Origin: Brucella anthropi ATCC 49188
Lineage (GTDB): Bacteria > Pseudomonadota > Alphaproteobacteria > Rhizobiales > Rhizobiaceae
DNA: 64,000 nucleotides
NCBI RefSeq assembly: GCF_000017405.1
Contig: NC_009668.1
Location: 894,001 to 958,000 of the forward strand
Reading direction: 5' to 3'
This document shows, one piece after another, positions 28,800 through 38,996 of the stretch (the first letter of the stretch is position 1; each line of letters opens with the position of its first letter). The translations under genes and the position numbers were made by a program. The notes beneath the pieces were generated by a model, which was not told where the DNA came from, searched no databases, and saw nothing but the letters and a program-made list of their open reading frames with translations.

Positions 28800-29554
28800 C
28801 TCTTCAACTTACGCTCGTGCCGCCAGAGGAAAATGGCGGCACCGGCAACCATGGCAGCAAGCGCAAACCATGTGATTGCATAGGAAAGATGGCTGTTACG
28901 GAATTTCACGACCGTCAGTCCACCAATGGGAAGCGCTCCTGTGCCAGCTGTTGCATCCGCATCGATGAAATAGGGCGCAGCAGGTCCCAGGTTTTCTTTC
29001 TTCGCAAAGGCTGCGACATCGCGTGAATTCCAGTCATTGCGCGCCGGATCGTTCGGACGCAGGAAGAACCCGTCAGGTTCCGGCATACGCAACAGGCCTG
29101 TTACGGTCGTTTCACCAGCAATCTGCGTTTCCTGCCGCGATGACGGATCGCGCTTGTCGCTTGGAACAAAGCCGCGATTGATGAAAGTCAGTGCGCCATC
29201 GGATGAACGCATCGGCGTCAGGACCCAATAGCCTGCGCCGCGCTCGGTCAGCGCATGGACCAGCACTTCCTTGTCGTTCAGATAGGTGCCGGTCAGCGTG
29301 ACATGACGGTATTCATCGTCTTTCTGGTTGACGTTGGCCCAATCGTCCGGACCCGGCGCTGCAACTGGTTCGGCGTGAACGCGCGCATCGACCCTTGCGA
29401 TGAGATCGAGTTTCCATTGCAGACGCTCCACCTGCCAGATGCCTAGCCCCATGAAGAGAATGAAGAAGAAGCCCACCAGAATCGTCAATAACCCCAGAAA
29501 GATGCCAGACTTCTTATTTTCCGGCTGTCCGTCGGTTTGAGCGGGCGAGGGCAT
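28796..29554 (-). CDS. SURF1-family cytochrome oxidase biogenesis protein
   Basis: A 252-residue protein with one membrane helix near each end (about 18-40 and 225-245) around a periplasmic domain, the SURF1/Shy1 layout. Motifs are WQVERLQWKLDLIARVDAR after the first helix and FINRGFVP in the middle. SURF1 helps insert haem a into aa3-type oxidase, but no cox genes lie in the window. It is convergent with lpdV. It may serve an oxidase encoded elsewhere or be a paralogue. Confidence 0.85.
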   Translation of the reverse strand: MPSPAQTDGQPENKKSGIFLGLLTILVGFFFILFMGLGIWQVERLQWKLDLIARVDARVHAEPVAAPGPDDWANVNQKDDEYRHVTLTGTYLNDKEVLVHALTERGAGYWVLTPMRSSDGALTFINRGFVPSDKRDPSSRQETQIAGETTVTGLLRMPEPDGFFLRPNDPARNDWNSRDVAAFAKKENLGPAAPYFIDADATAGTGALPIGGLTVVKFRNSHLSYAITWFALAAMVAGAAIFLWRHERKLKS

Positions 29555-29751
29555 AGCATTTCCTTGATGTCTGGATGAAGAGAGACAATTGCTATCCCTT
29601 ACCCCAGACGTCTCCTTTTAAAAAGGGTAGGGCTGGAACAAGACCGTGATCGACACTGCCGACCAGCAAATATCGGAAAATAAAAAATGCAGCGCCTGCT
29701 GCGCTGGGATGCGAGCGACGCTGAAGAAAAACGTGATACGATTAATTAAAC

Positions 29752-29937
29752 TCAGGCTAGTTTATGAATTCTGCGTCTGCGGTGCGAATAGCCACCCTTC
29801 GACAGGCGCAATACGTTGCAAACCTGTGTTTTGTCTTCGGAAGGCTTTGGCATCTGCTCATGAATGCGCAGCAAAATCTGCTGCGTAACTGTACGATCCT
29901 TTTCGGTAGCCGCAGGACCGATAATAATGCTCTTCAT
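29752..29937 (-). CDS. Small protein of unknown function (61 aa)
   Basis: I do not recognise this protein. It has 61 residues, starting MKSIIIGPAATEKDR and ending in a basic RRRRIHKLA tail, with no membrane segment and a single Cys. Support comes from its upstream signals: GGGAGAA lies about 8 bp before the ATG, and a good promoter stands at 30019-30047 with TTGTCA, a 17-bp spacer and AATACT on the same strand. It is isolated between the SURF1 and FtsK-like genes. A spurious frame cannot be excluded. Confidence 0.42.
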   Translation of the reverse strand: MKSIIIGPAATEKDRTVTQQILLRIHEQMPKPSEDKTQVCNVLRLSKGGYSHRRRRIHKLA

Positions 29938-30018
29938 CGATCATTCTCCCTATCTTCTGGGCGCGAGACCGCTTTCGAGGCTATCTCGACCGATTATCAA
30001 GAATGTACGAATGAACTA

Positions 30019-30047
30019 AGTATTAACCAAATTTTACATCTTGACAA
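30019..30047 (-). promoter_or_regulatory. Predicted sigma-70 promoter for the 61-aa gene
   Basis: On the minus strand TTGTCA (30047-30042) and AATACT (30024-30019) are separated by exactly 17 bp of AT-rich sequence. Transcription would start near 30012, giving a leader of about 75 nt. Confidence 0.45.
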
Positions 30048-30090
30048 GCGCATTGGCGCAACAGTTTCCAACCTATTGGCAAGGCACAGC

Positions 30091-30125
30091 AAAAAGCCGA
30101 ATCGCGTGTGCGATCCGGCTTTTTA
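30091..30125. terminator. Bidirectional Rho-independent terminator after the FtsK-like gene
   Basis: AAAAAGCCG pairs with CGGCTTTTT, and an inner ATCGC/GCGAT stem is separated by single mismatched bases and closed by a GTGT loop. It has A and T runs on both sides. It lies 20 bp past the minus-strand stop. Confidence 0.88.
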
Positions 30126-30145
30126 TAACTTGGATTTAGCAGTGA

Positions 30146-32638
30146 TCAGTCGCGGTTGCCCGTCAGGATCTCGCGCTTGCCGACATGATTGGCAGGGCCG
30201 ACCAGACCGTCCTTCTCCATACGCTCTACGAGCGAGGCAGCACGGTTATAACCGATACCGAGGCGGCGCTGGATATAGGACGTGGAGCACTTCTTGTCGC
30301 GCATCACGACCTTGATGGCCTGTTCATATACGTCATCACCATCTTCCGAACCCATCGAGGTTGCATCGAAAACCGCTGCGTCCTGCGTTGCGTCTTCGTC
30401 TTCCTCGTCTTCCGTGACGGTCGCCAGATAATCCGGACGTCCCTGTTCCTTCAGGTGGTTGACCACTTTTTCGACTTCCTCATCGGAAACGAACGGGCCA
30501 TGGACACGGACGATGCGTCCGCCGCCTGCCATATGAAGCATGTCGCCCTGACCGAGAAGCTGCTCGGCACCCATTTCACCGAGGATCGTGCGGCTGTCGA
30601 TCTTCGAGGTGACCTGGAACGAGATGCGGGTCGGGAAGTTTGCCTTGATCGTGCCAGTAATGACATCGACCGAAGGGCGTTGGGTTGCCATGATGAGGTG
30701 GATACCGGCGGCGCGGGCCATCTGGGCAAGACGCTGGACAGCACCTTCAATGTCCTTGCCAGCAACCATCATCAGGTCGGCCATCTCGTCGATGATGACC
30801 ACGATGTACGGCATCGGCGTCAGGTCGAGCTCTTCCTGAATATAGGTCGCTTCACCCGTTTCCTTGTCGAAGCCGGATTGCACCGTGCACATCACGGTTT
30901 CGCCCTTGCCCTTGGCCGAGGCGGCGCGGGCATTGAAGCCCTCGATGTTACGCACGCCAAGGCGGGCCATCTTGCGATAGCGTTCTTCCATCTCGCGCAC
31001 GGCCCATTTCAGAGCGACGACGGCCTTTTTCGGATCGGTAACAACCGGGGTCAGCAGATGTGGAATACCGTCATAGATGGACAGTTCCAGCATCTTCGGA
31101 TCAACCATGATCAGGCGGCATTCTTCCGGCTTGAAACGGTAGAGCAGCGAGAGGATCATCGTGTTGATGGCAACCGACTTACCTGAGCCGGTGGTGCCTG
31201 CCACCAGAAGGTGAGGCATCTTGGCCAGTTCAGCGATGATCGGCTCGCCACCAATACCCTTGCCGAGGCAAAGCGGCAGACGGTAATTCGATGCCTCGAA
31301 AGTGCGGCTATCGATCATTTCGCGCAGGTAAACGGTTTCGCGATTGGCATTCGGCAGTTCGATGCCGATGACATTGCGGCCGGGAACCACAGCCACGCGG
31401 GCGGAAAGCGCCGACATGGAGCGGGCGATATCATCGGCAAGGCCGATGACGCGCGAGGACTTGACGCCGGGCGCCGGTTCAAACTCGTAGAGCGTGACGA
31501 CAGGGCCGGGGCGGACATGAATGATCTCGCCGCGCACGCCGAAATCCTCCAGCACGCTTTCGAGCAATCCCGCGCTGCGTTCCAGCATTTCCTGCGTGAT
31601 CACATTTCCGTCCTGTTCGGGCGGCATCTGCAGAAGGTCTCGCGGGGGAAACTCATAGCTGCCGTGAATGACAGGCGTTTCGGCGCGGGGGAGGGGTTGC
31701 GGCTGGTACAATGCAATCGAAGGCGCTGCCTTGGCCGCAACGGGCTTTTCGATGACCGGCTCCGGAACCACTACTTCCTCGAAGACATGTTCTTCCGCTT
31801 CAGCAACGGTGAGTACAACTTCGTCCTCGGTGGCTTCGCCGATAACTTCGGGTGCGATCTCTGGCGCAGCCACAATCGGCTGCGGCGCGGGCGTTTCGAC
31901 CTGAACGGTAGCAACAGGTTTCGGTGCAACCGTTTCAACTGGCGCAATGGCAACCGGTGCCTCTACGACTGGCTGAATCGTGGCTACTGCAGCTGGCGCC
32001 GGTTGCTTGTTCCATTCGCGAATACGGAACTGTGCCAGAATGGATTCAACGGTCGGCAAAGGCTTGCGCGGTTCTGCTGGAACAGCAGAAACCAGAGGCT
32101 CCGCCGGCACGATTGCCGTATCGATGTCGCAACCTTCCCAGAAAGCGAAGTCTGAAAGATAGGTGAAGGCCGATGGCTTGGCCGGATTTACAATGTCAGC
32201 CGCGACCGGTTCAACCGCAACTGGGGCTACTTCCAGAGCGGGCTCTGCAGAAGCTGCAACAACTGCCACAGGAACCGCAGGCATTGCGGGCGGCACCGGT
32301 GCTATTGGCGAGCGAACCATGCTCTGCGACACGGTCTTCTGCATTTGTGCGACAGCCATAGGCTGGGCTTCGGCAACCTTCTCGACGCTGATCTCTGGCG
32401 CAGCTTCAGCTTGAGTGCGCTCATTGATGCTCGGGAGTTCCTCGCCGCGACGACGCAAAAGCTCAACTTCTGGCGTACGGGTAAAACGAACATTCGCACC
32501 GAGCGAAAAATGGATTTTCCAGGCATCGTCACTGGCGGGATTTTGACTACCCGTCTGACCGCTAGGCTGCTTCGGGTCCTGAGCGTTCTCTGCACGATTT
32601 CCTGTAGACTGGGGGAAATTTTCTCTCAAATTACGCAT
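30146..32638 (-). CDS. FtsK/SpoIIIE-type DNA translocase without membrane anchor
   Basis: An 830-residue DNA pump. Residues 1-75 are hydrophilic, and 75-320 form an Ala/Pro/Val/Glu-rich linker with no hydrophobic run long enough to cross the membrane. The motor (about 340-720) has Walker A GTTGSGKS at 481-488 and Walker [11 protein letters not shown] at about 613-622. A short acidic segment (EDEEDEDA) leads to the C-terminal winged-helix gamma domain (about 768-820, [21 protein letters not shown]) that reads polarity sequences. Canonical FtsK has four N-terminal helices, so this is either a cytoplasmic paralogue or a protein recruited through the linker. The AT-rich 309 bp upstream hold its promoter. 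Confidence 0.88.
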   Translation of the reverse strand: MRNLRENFPQSTGNRAENAQDPKQPSGQTGSQNPASDDAWKIHFSLGANVRFTRTPEVELLRRRGEELPSINERTQAEAAPEISVEKVAEAQPMAVAQMQKTVSQSMVRSPIAPVPPAMPAVPVAVVAASAEPALEVAPVAVEPVAADIVNPAKPSAFTYLSDFAFWEGCDIDTAIVPAEPLVSAVPAEPRKPLPTVESILAQFRIREWNKQPAPAAVATIQPVVEAPVAIAPVETVAPKPVATVQVETPAPQPIVAAPEIAPEVIGEATEDEVVLTVAEAEEHVFEEVVVPEPVIEKPVAAKAAPSIALYQPQPLPRAETPVIHGSYEFPPRDLLQMPPEQDGNVITQEMLERSAGLLESVLEDFGVRGEIIHVRPGPVVTLYEFEPAPGVKSSRVIGLADDIARSMSALSARVAVVPGRNVIGIELPNANRETVYLREMIDSRTFEASNYRLPLCLGKGIGGEPIIAELAKMPHLLVAGTTGSGKSVAINTMILSLLYRFKPEECRLIMVDPKMLELSIYDGIPHLLTPVVTDPKKAVVALKWAVREMEERYRKMARLGVRNIEGFNARAASAKGKGETVMCTVQSGFDKETGEATYIQEELDLTPMPYIVVIIDEMADLMMVAGKDIEGAVQRLAQMARAAGIHLIMATQRPSVDVITGTIKANFPTRISFQVTSKIDSRTILGEMGAEQLLGQGDMLHMAGGGRIVRVHGPFVSDEEVEKVVNHLKEQGRPDYLATVTEDEEDEDATQDAAVFDATSMGSEDGDDVYEQAIKVVMRDKKCSTSYIQRRLGIGYNRAASLVERMEKDGLVGPANHVGKREILTGNRD

Positions 32639-32947
32639 GATACCTGAACCATAGATACTGTCGCCTGAATGAGCCCAAGTAATAAAAAATGAAGGTTAAC
32701 AACCCCCTTCCGAAACGACCCAAAAGACAGAAATTTCTTGCGGGACATATATCCTCATGCATAGCCTCCCAAAGGCGATATTACCTTCGGTTGCATATAT
32801 AAAATCAGCAATATCAATCTAATAAAGGTATTTCTTATATTGATTTATGCGCAATGCAACAATCAAGGGTAGTTTCCGCTACCTGTTAATTCTGCAGTCG
32901 TGAACGGCATCCGGCGGCAGAGAGTCGTCAAGTCCGAGACTCACCGA
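32639..32947. other. AT-rich intergenic region between ftsK-like and macB genes
   Basis: No gene was seen in this stretch. It is AT-rich between about 32680 and 32860, with several TATATT/AATATA words and an ATCAAT/ATTGAT inverted repeat near 32813-32845. It should contain the promoter for the minus-strand FtsK-like gene and the end of the macAB transcript. Confidence 0.35.
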
Positions 32948-34909
32948 TCAGTCCCGTGCGAGGGCGACGACCGGATCGAGTTTGGAGGCGTTGCGAGCCG
33001 GAATAAAGCCGAATCCGATGCCGATCAAGCTCGAGCAGACAAGCGCAACCACGATGGAGGCGGGCGAATAGATGAGCTGGAACATCGAACTGAACTGCGC
33101 AAACAGCAGGCCGAATCCGGCAGCGATGAGAACACCAAGCACGCCACCGATCAGACAAACGAGAATCGCCTCGATCAGGAACTGCTGCAAGATATCGCTC
33201 TGGCGTGCGCCAATGGCCATGCGGACACCGATCTCGTTGATTCTTTCCGATACGGCGACAAGCATGATGTTCATGACACCGATGCCGCCGACAAAAAGCG
33301 ATATGCCTGCAATGCTGGACACGAGAAGGGCAAGCGTCGCTGTGGTGGCCTGAATGGTCTTTTGCAGGCTGTCGGTATTGAAGACTGAGAAGTCCTTCTC
33401 GCCATGCCGTTTGGTCAGGAAGGCCGTAATCAGTTTTTCGGCTTCCGACGGGTCCATTGTGTCGGCGACGCGAACGAGGATCATCTGCAATGAACGTGAG
33501 CCGGTCATGCGTGTCTGCACAGTCGTGTAGGGCAGGTAGACTTCAAGCGTCTGCGCGCCACCCGGTCCGCGTTCCTCGGCCTTGACGACACCGACAATGC
33601 GCACTGGCACTTTGTTCAAAAGGATGATCTTGCCGATGACAGAGCCTACTTCATGGGGAAAGAGTGTCGTCTTGGCTGTTTCATCAACCATAGCCACCTG
33701 TTCCAGATCATCGACATTGCGCTGATCGAAAAACCGGCCTTCGAGCAACTTGCTGTTGCGTGTGACGAAATATTCCGCACCCACACCATTCACCGAAACG
33801 CTGACTTCTTTGTCGCCGACACGGATCGTGGAACTTGTCGAACCGGATGGCGTCGCAGCCACCACATAGGGCAGTTTCGCGATCTCCTTGGCATCGTCCA
33901 GATTGAGTGTTGTAATCTGCGCGGCTTTCAGGTCACCAAATCCCCTGCCGGGACTGATGTAGAGCGTATTGGTGCCAAGATCGCTGATCCGCTCCAGAAT
34001 CTGCCGCTGTGACCCTTGTCCCAGCGCCACGACGCAGACGACCGATGCCGTGCCAATAATGATGCCGAGCATCGTCAGAAACGTGCGCAGCCGATGCGCA
34101 TTCATCGACCGGAGCGCCATTGCGAATGCCTCGTTGAAGCGGTCGCGAAGCCCGGCCAGTAGCCTCGGCTTGGCCTGCTGCTGCTCAACCGGCACAGACA
34201 TCACTCGCCGCTCGGTCTCACCGTTACGTGTATCGGAGATGATTTCGCCATCGCGAATTTCGATGATGCGCTGCGCCCGCGCTGCAACCTGCCGGTCATG
34301 CGTGACGATGACGATGGTGCGTCCTTCGCGGTTCAGTTCCTGAAGGATGCCAAGGACTTCCTCGCCGCTATGGCTGTCGAGCGCACCCGTTGGCTCGTCC
34401 GCCAGAATAACATCAGCATCGTTGATGAGGGCGCGGGCGATGGAAACGCGCTGCTGCTGGCCCCCGGAAAGCTGACTGGGCCGGTGATGGGTGCGTTCAC
34501 CCATACCAAGCCGCTGAAGGATCATTTCAGCCTTTTCGCGCCGTTCCGCCTTTTTCTGGCCTGCATAAATGGCCGGGATCTCGACATTGCCCACGGCATC
34601 CAGTTCACCAAGCAGATGATAGCGCTGAAAAATGAAACCGAAATGCTCACGCCGCAATTGTGCCAGCTCATCAGCTTCAAGTTCCGACGTAGCGCGACCG
34701 GAAATCAGATATTCGCCTTCCGACGGACGATCCAGACAGCCGAGAATATTCATCAGCGTGGATTTGCCCGAACCGGACGCGCCAATGATCGCCACCATCT
34801 CTCCGCGCTCGATGGTCAGGTTCACATGGTTCAGAACCGTCGTGAAGTCGTCACCTGACGGATACTGTCGGGAAACGCCCTTGAGCGAGAGAAGCGGCGT
34901 ATCGCTCAT
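32948..34909 (-). CDS. macB: MacB-type ABC efflux ATPase/permease
   Basis: A 653-residue fusion of an N-terminal ATPase and a four-helix permease with a large periplasmic domain. Walker A GASGSGKS is at 43-50, the signature is [15 protein letters not shown] and Walker B is [13 protein letters not shown]. The C-terminal segment [21 protein letters not shown] is diagnostic of MacB-like mechanotransmitters. The ATG at 34909 is chosen because it lies one base after the macA stop (TGA-C-ATG); an upstream in-frame start at 34936 would overlap macA. With MacA and the outer-membrane lipoprotein it should form a tripartite exporter of macrolides, peptides or other amphiphiles. Confidence 0.92.
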   Translation of the reverse strand: MSDTPLLSLKGVSRQYPSGDDFTTVLNHVNLTIERGEMVAIIGASGSGKSTLMNILGCLDRPSEGEYLISGRATSELEADELAQLRREHFGFIFQRYHLLGELDAVGNVEIPAIYAGQKKAERREKAEMILQRLGMGERTHHRPSQLSGGQQQRVSIARALINDADVILADEPTGALDSHSGEEVLGILQELNREGRTIVIVTHDRQVAARAQRIIEIRDGEIISDTRNGETERRVMSVPVEQQQAKPRLLAGLRDRFNEAFAMALRSMNAHRLRTFLTMLGIIIGTASVVCVVALGQGSQRQILERISDLGTNTLYISPGRGFGDLKAAQITTLNLDDAKEIAKLPYVVAATPSGSTSSTIRVGDKEVSVSVNGVGAEYFVTRNSKLLEGRFFDQRNVDDLEQVAMVDETAKTTLFPHEVGSVIGKIILLNKVPVRIVGVVKAEERGPGGAQTLEVYLPYTTVQTRMTGSRSLQMILVRVADTMDPSEAEKLITAFLTKRHGEKDFSVFNTDSLQKTIQATTATLALLVSSIAGISLFVGGIGVMNIMLVAVSERINEIGVRMAIGARQSDILQQFLIEAILVCLIGGVLGVLIAAGFGLLFAQFSSMFQLIYSPASIVVALVCSSLIGIGFGFIPARNASKLDPVVALARD

Positions 34910-34910
34910 G

Positions 34911-36101
34911 TCAGAAACTGTCCGGGGCAGGAGCACTAACCTGATTATCGGTGACGACTTTGTCCCCCTCGTTCAGACCCGAACGGATTTCGGTGTTGAC
35001 CTTGTCGGTAATGCCGGTTTCGACCGTGCGTTCTTCGATCTTGTTGGCGCTTGTCACCACGCGAACCGTGGCCTTCCCCGGTTCACTCGTGTCCTTGAGA
35101 GCGGTCACAGGCGCAATCAAGGCGTCTTTTGCCTTCGCAAGCAGAATATGAACTTCGGTCGTCATGTAGGTTCTGAGCAGCCCATCCGGATTGGGAACGC
35201 TGAAAATACCCTTGTAGTAAATGGCCGAGGCAGTCGCCGAGCTCGATGCGCTCACAGCCGTTGTCGTGAAGCTTTTGTCACTGACGATGGAATCCGGAGC
35301 CGGTTCAATCTTTTCCAACGTCGCGTCATAACGTTTCAGGTTTTGTCCCGATATGGTGAAATAAAGCGGCATTCCTTCGCGAACCTGAGTAACATCCGCT
35401 TCCGAAATGTCCGCCTCGACGGTCATCGTGTCGAGTTGGCCGAGAATAGCGATCGTCGGCGCGCTTTGCTGCGCGTTGACGGTCTGGCCTTCCTGAACCA
35501 CCGTCGCAAGGATCGTGCCGTCAATGGGCGCTGTAATGCGGGTATAAGCGAGATTGGTTTCGGCGATCTGGACGTCGACTTTCGCCGCCGCAATCGCCGC
35601 CTCGCTGTTGGCGACCTGTGCTTCCTTCGACTTTACGGTGCTGACCGCCTTGTCGTAATCCGCACGTGCAACGGCATTCTTGCCGATCATCATCTGGTTT
35701 CGCGCCAGATCCTGCCTGGCCAGCTCGAGATCGGCAAGGTTCTGTGCACGGGTGGCTTCGTTCTGGCGAAGCGACGCCTGGGCCTTGTTCAGCTCGTTCT
35801 GCTGATTGGTCGAGTCAATCAGGGCAACGACTTCGCCGGCCTTTATCTGCTGGCCCGGTTTCACTTTGAGCGAAAGAATGCGGCCTGTCGCCTGCGCGCC
35901 GATGGCAACCAGATTTTTAGGCCGCAAAGTACCCGTTGCAAGAACCGAACTTTCGATCTCGCCGCGCTTGATTTCAGTCGTGGCGGGCAGAGGTTCTTCT
36001 TTCGTGAGGGAGCGGACGACAAAATAGCCCACGATCAGCAATGCGATGAGGACGGCCAGCCACAGGCGCCAGCGAAAACGGCGTTTCGACTTGGGTTTCA
36101 T
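34911..36101 (-). CDS. macA: MacA-type periplasmic adaptor (membrane fusion protein)
   Basis: A 396-residue adaptor with one N-terminal membrane helix (about 10-30, WLAVLIALLIVGYFVV). Then come a half-lipoyl domain, a coiled-coil hairpin (about 100-180, rich in Ala, Lys, Gln and Glu), a second half-lipoyl domain (ITAPIDGTILATVVQEGQTV) and beta-barrel domains. This is the MacA subset of HlyD-like proteins. It overlaps the stop of the outer-membrane gene by four bases and precedes macB by one base. Confidence 0.92.
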   Translation of the reverse strand: MKPKSKRRFRWRLWLAVLIALLIVGYFVVRSLTKEEPLPATTEIKRGEIESSVLATGTLRPKNLVAIGAQATGRILSLKVKPGQQIKAGEVVALIDSTNQQNELNKAQASLRQNEATRAQNLADLELARQDLARNQMMIGKNAVARADYDKAVSTVKSKEAQVANSEAAIAAAKVDVQIAETNLAYTRITAPIDGTILATVVQEGQTVNAQQSAPTIAILGQLDTMTVEADISEADVTQVREGMPLYFTISGQNLKRYDATLEKIEPAPDSIVSDKSFTTTAVSASSSATASAIYYKGIFSVPNPDGLLRTYMTTEVHILLAKAKDALIAPVTALKDTSEPGKATVRVVTSANKIEERTVETGITDKVNTEIRSGLNEGDKVVTDNQVSAPAPDSF

Positions 36102-37579
36102 AGTGGTCTCTTATCGGTTGTCAGTGGAGGAAGCGGCGGGGTCTTGACGATGCGCGGACCCGTATAGCCGTCAACGACTTCAGGTTTCGCAACATCAATG
36201 ATGCCGTTCCAGCCACCACCCAGTGCTTTCTGCAGGGCGACATAATTCAGGACCAGATCGGTCCGGGCCTGACTAAGGTTGGTTTCTGCGCTCAGAAGGT
36301 CACGCTGCGCCGTCAGCACATCGACGAAGCTCTTCGTGCCAGCTCTATATTGCTCCAGCGTCAATTCGTTGATCTTGCGGCTGTTGCCAACGATTTTCTG
36401 TAGCTGCGCGGTGCGCAAACGGTTCTGGTTGAGCGATACGCTGGCATTCTCGACTTCGCTGAGCGCCGTCAAGATGATTTTGCGATAGGCGATGAAAGCC
36501 TGGTCTCTTGCTGCTCTTGCCGCGTCGACGTCCGCATTCAGCTGGCCGCCATGGAAGACAGGTACGCTCAAACTTGGACCGAAAGCCCAGCTGATTGTCG
36601 ACAGTTTTCCAAGGTCACCGAAATTGGCGCCACCCGTATTGATGTTGCCGGTGAGCGAAACACTTGGATAGAGCAGGGCCTGTTTCTGGCCGATGCTGGC
36701 AGTTGAACTTGCATAATCGCGTTCCGCTGCGCGGATATCCGGGCGGCTGAGCAGCAAATCGGCAGGCAGGCCGGCTGAAATTTTGCGTGGGATCGCGGGT
36801 ATCGGACGTGATTTGTCCAGAACGCTCGCAAGTGCCGAAGAAGACCGGCCCGTCAACACTGACAACTGATTGAGATATTGGGCGTAGCTGATCCGCAGAC
36901 CCGGTATCTGGGCTTCAGTCGATGCGGCCTGTGTCTCGGCGCTCAAAAGATCGACCTGCGAGATTTGTCCGGCTTCCAGCTGGCTGCGTGTCAGTGCTAC
37001 GGTCTGCCGCTGGGACGCTGCATTGCGCTGCGCAATGGCAATATTGGCCTGCGCACCGCGCAAGTTTGCATAGTTGGTTGCGATGTCGCCGATCAGCGTA
37101 ATGAGCGCTGCCCGCAATTGCTCATTTGCGGATTCGACATTGTAGTAGGCTGCTTCCACACCGCGCCTGTTGCCGCCGAAAAGATCGAGTTCCCATTGGG
37201 TTTTAAAACCCATGCTCGACTGATTGGAGGCAAGAGTAGTTCCACTGTCAGATCGCGTGAAGCTTCCGCTTCCATCCAACTGCGGATAAAGCGCGCCACC
37301 GGCCGAGGTGTAATTGGCGCGGGTCTGCCGCACCTTCGCCTTCGCAGTAGCAACATCCGGGCTACCGGCAATTCCGTCCGCTATCAGCTGATCCAGAACC
37401 GGGTCTTTCAGGTTTTTCCACCAATCACCCAATTGAGGGGCACGCTTGTCAGCCTTGCTGTTCCAACCAGCAGGCGTCAGCACATTTGGCTTCTGATAGT
37501 CAGGACCAACGGTGACGCATGCCGCCAGCAATGGCAGGATACTTCCCAGTACAGTCAGGCGAACAAACGATGTCGTCAA
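36098..37579 (-). CDS. Outer-membrane efflux lipoprotein (NodT/OprM family)
   Basis: A 493-residue TolC-like channel. A lipoprotein signal peptide ends in LLAAC with Cys21, followed by VTVGPDYQKP, the typical start of NodT/OprM/CmeC proteins. Two outer-membrane efflux repeats follow. It is the first gene of the operon outer-membrane channel-macA-macB, so the exporter brings its own exit duct instead of sharing a general TolC. Confidence 0.92.
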   Translation of the reverse strand: MTTSFVRLTVLGSILPLLAACVTVGPDYQKPNVLTPAGWNSKADKRAPQLGDWWKNLKDPVLDQLIADGIAGSPDVATAKAKVRQTRANYTSAGGALYPQLDGSGSFTRSDSGTTLASNQSSMGFKTQWELDLFGGNRRGVEAAYYNVESANEQLRAALITLIGDIATNYANLRGAQANIAIAQRNAASQRQTVALTRSQLEAGQISQVDLLSAETQAASTEAQIPGLRISYAQYLNQLSVLTGRSSSALASVLDKSRPIPAIPRKISAGLPADLLLSRPDIRAAERDYASSTASIGQKQALLYPSVSLTGNINTGGANFGDLGKLSTISWAFGPSLSVPVFHGGQLNADVDAARAARDQAFIAYRKIILTALSEVENASVSLNQNRLRTAQLQKIVGNSRKINELTLEQYRAGTKSFVDVLTAQRDLLSAETNLSQARTDLVLNYVALQKALGGGWNGIIDVAKPEVVDGYTGPRIVKTPPLPPLTTDKRPL

Positions 37580-37745
37580 AAAATTGGTCCTGAAATTTCA
37601 GCGCTGTCATCGATTCGGCATATGACTGCCCCGAAAACGAAGCGCCCTTATACCGGCAACGGTTGTGCCTAAGCAGCCCAAACTCGTGGGAGCGTGCCAT
37701 GGGTCGCGCCGAGTCGCGGTTTTGCAGCATATTGCCATCCTTCGA

Positions 37746-37771
37746 CTTCGACCATTAGGGTATGATCGAAG
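37746..37771. promoter_or_regulatory. Inverted repeat upstream of the macAB operon
   Basis: CTTCGACCAT and ATGATCGAAG, separated by 6 bp, match in 9 of 10 positions. It lies 167 bp upstream of the first efflux gene. It may be a regulator site, although no regulator gene is adjacent. Confidence 0.35.
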
Positions 37772-37835
37772 CCAAATGTGGCAATACACAGAAAATATCA
37801 GGATTTGATGTGGACCCCGTCAGAGGTTGCGGGGC

Positions 37836-38864
37836 CTAATCTTTGTTGCTTTCCAGCCAGTCGGCCAGCGAGCGGCGGTTTGCGGCGCGTCCGCGCATAG
37901 GTTCAGCCATGCACATGGAGTTGAGGACGGCTTCCTGCGTGCATTCAACTGCCGCGCGAAACAGCGTATCGATACGGTTTTCGTTGAGCACCGCGATTTC
38001 AACCATATCACGTGTTTCATCATGGTCGAATGTCACAGCCGTTGAAAAGCCGATGGCGATATCACCGCTTCCGTGGCCCCAGAATGCACCGAGGCGTGCC
38101 AGTCCCGCGCCACAGCGGCGGGTCACGCGCTTCAACTGTCGGTGTTCCATCGGAACATCTGTCGCCAGCACCAGAATGACTGAACCTTTTTCCGGCTGTG
38201 CTTCGGCCTTCGGCGAAGGCCTGCGCCCGTCCGGAAGAACCAGATCACCGGCGCGGCCAAAATTGGTCAGCGCCAGAACACCGAGGTGATGCACCTTGCC
38301 GTCAAGTTCGAACCGGCGCGAGGATGTGCCGATGCCACCCTTGAAACCGAAACAGCTCATGCCGGTTCCTGCACCGACATTGCCTTCACCAACGTCCGTT
38401 CCCGCAATCTGCAAGGCTTCCTGCGCATCCGCTTCCGTGACGGCCATGGCCTGAATGTCGTTGAGCGGACCGTCATTACATTCCAGAACGACCGGATTGA
38501 CGGTCGCCGTGGTGCGCCCGATATCGGGATTGCCTGCAATCGCCTTTCGGATCAACGCATTGGCGCAGGTTCCGACGCCAAATGTATTGGTGAGCAGGAT
38601 CGGCGTTTCCAGCGTGCCCAGTTCCTCGACCTGCACGAGACCTGTGCTTTTGCCAAAACCATTGATGACATCGCAAGCGGCCAGCACCTTGCGGCGATAT
38701 ATGTTGCCGTCATGCGGGATGATTGCTGTCACGCCGGTATTGATATCGCCGTTGCGCAAGGTGCGGTGCCCCACGCGCACGCCCGGCACATCGGTGATGG
38801 CGTTGTTTTCGCCCGACTGCATGATGCCGCAGATGATGCCGTAGTCGCGTGCCTTGCCTGTCAT
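37836..38864 (-). CDS. P1-family peptidase (DmpA-type, L-aminopeptidase/D-esterase)
   Basis: A 342-residue hydrolase. The N-terminal ITDVPGVRVGHRTL and the central ECNDGPLND are typical of the DmpA/BapA family, which are made as precursors and cleave themselves before a catalytic serine. The expected site is visible: Gly227-Ser228 in EKGSVILVLATD, so the mature protein should have alpha (1-227) and beta (228-342) chains. The start at 38864 (MTGKARDYG) is preceded by GGAA. Family members release N-terminal D- or beta-amino acids. The neighbouring D-amino-acid aminotransferase fits that theme, although the two genes are 132 bp apart. Confidence 0.88.
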   Translation of the reverse strand: MTGKARDYGIICGIMQSGENNAITDVPGVRVGHRTLRNGDINTGVTAIIPHDGNIYRRKVLAACDVINGFGKSTGLVQVEELGTLETPILLTNTFGVGTCANALIRKAIAGNPDIGRTTATVNPVVLECNDGPLNDIQAMAVTEADAQEALQIAGTDVGEGNVGAGTGMSCFGFKGGIGTSSRRFELDGKVHHLGVLALTNFGRAGDLVLPDGRRPSPKAEAQPEKGSVILVLATDVPMEHRQLKRVTRRCGAGLARLGAFWGHGSGDIAIGFSTAVTFDHDETRDMVEIAVLNENRIDTLFRAAVECTQEAVLNSMCMAEPMRGRAANRRSLADWLESNKD

Positions 38865-38899
38865 GGTTATTTCCGTGTGCTGGCCTCGATAATGCGCAT

Positions 38900-38929
38900 G
38901 AGGAAAGCCCACAGCAGCGGGCCTTCCTC
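38900..38929. terminator. Hairpin between the aminotransferase and peptidase genes
   Basis: GAGGAAAGCCC and GGGCCTTCCTC pair with one mismatch around an 8-base loop. There is no T tract. It could partly separate the two minus-strand genes. Confidence 0.4.
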
Positions 38930-38996
38930 TAGGATTCTATCGTTTTGCAGAAAACAGGTCTTGTTCGCAACCTTGCAGGCAAAACCCGTTCGTTAG

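Noticed and set aside
30185..31186. A 333-codon plus-strand frame antisense to the FtsK-like gene
   Set aside because: It overlaps the conserved motor domain and has no family features.
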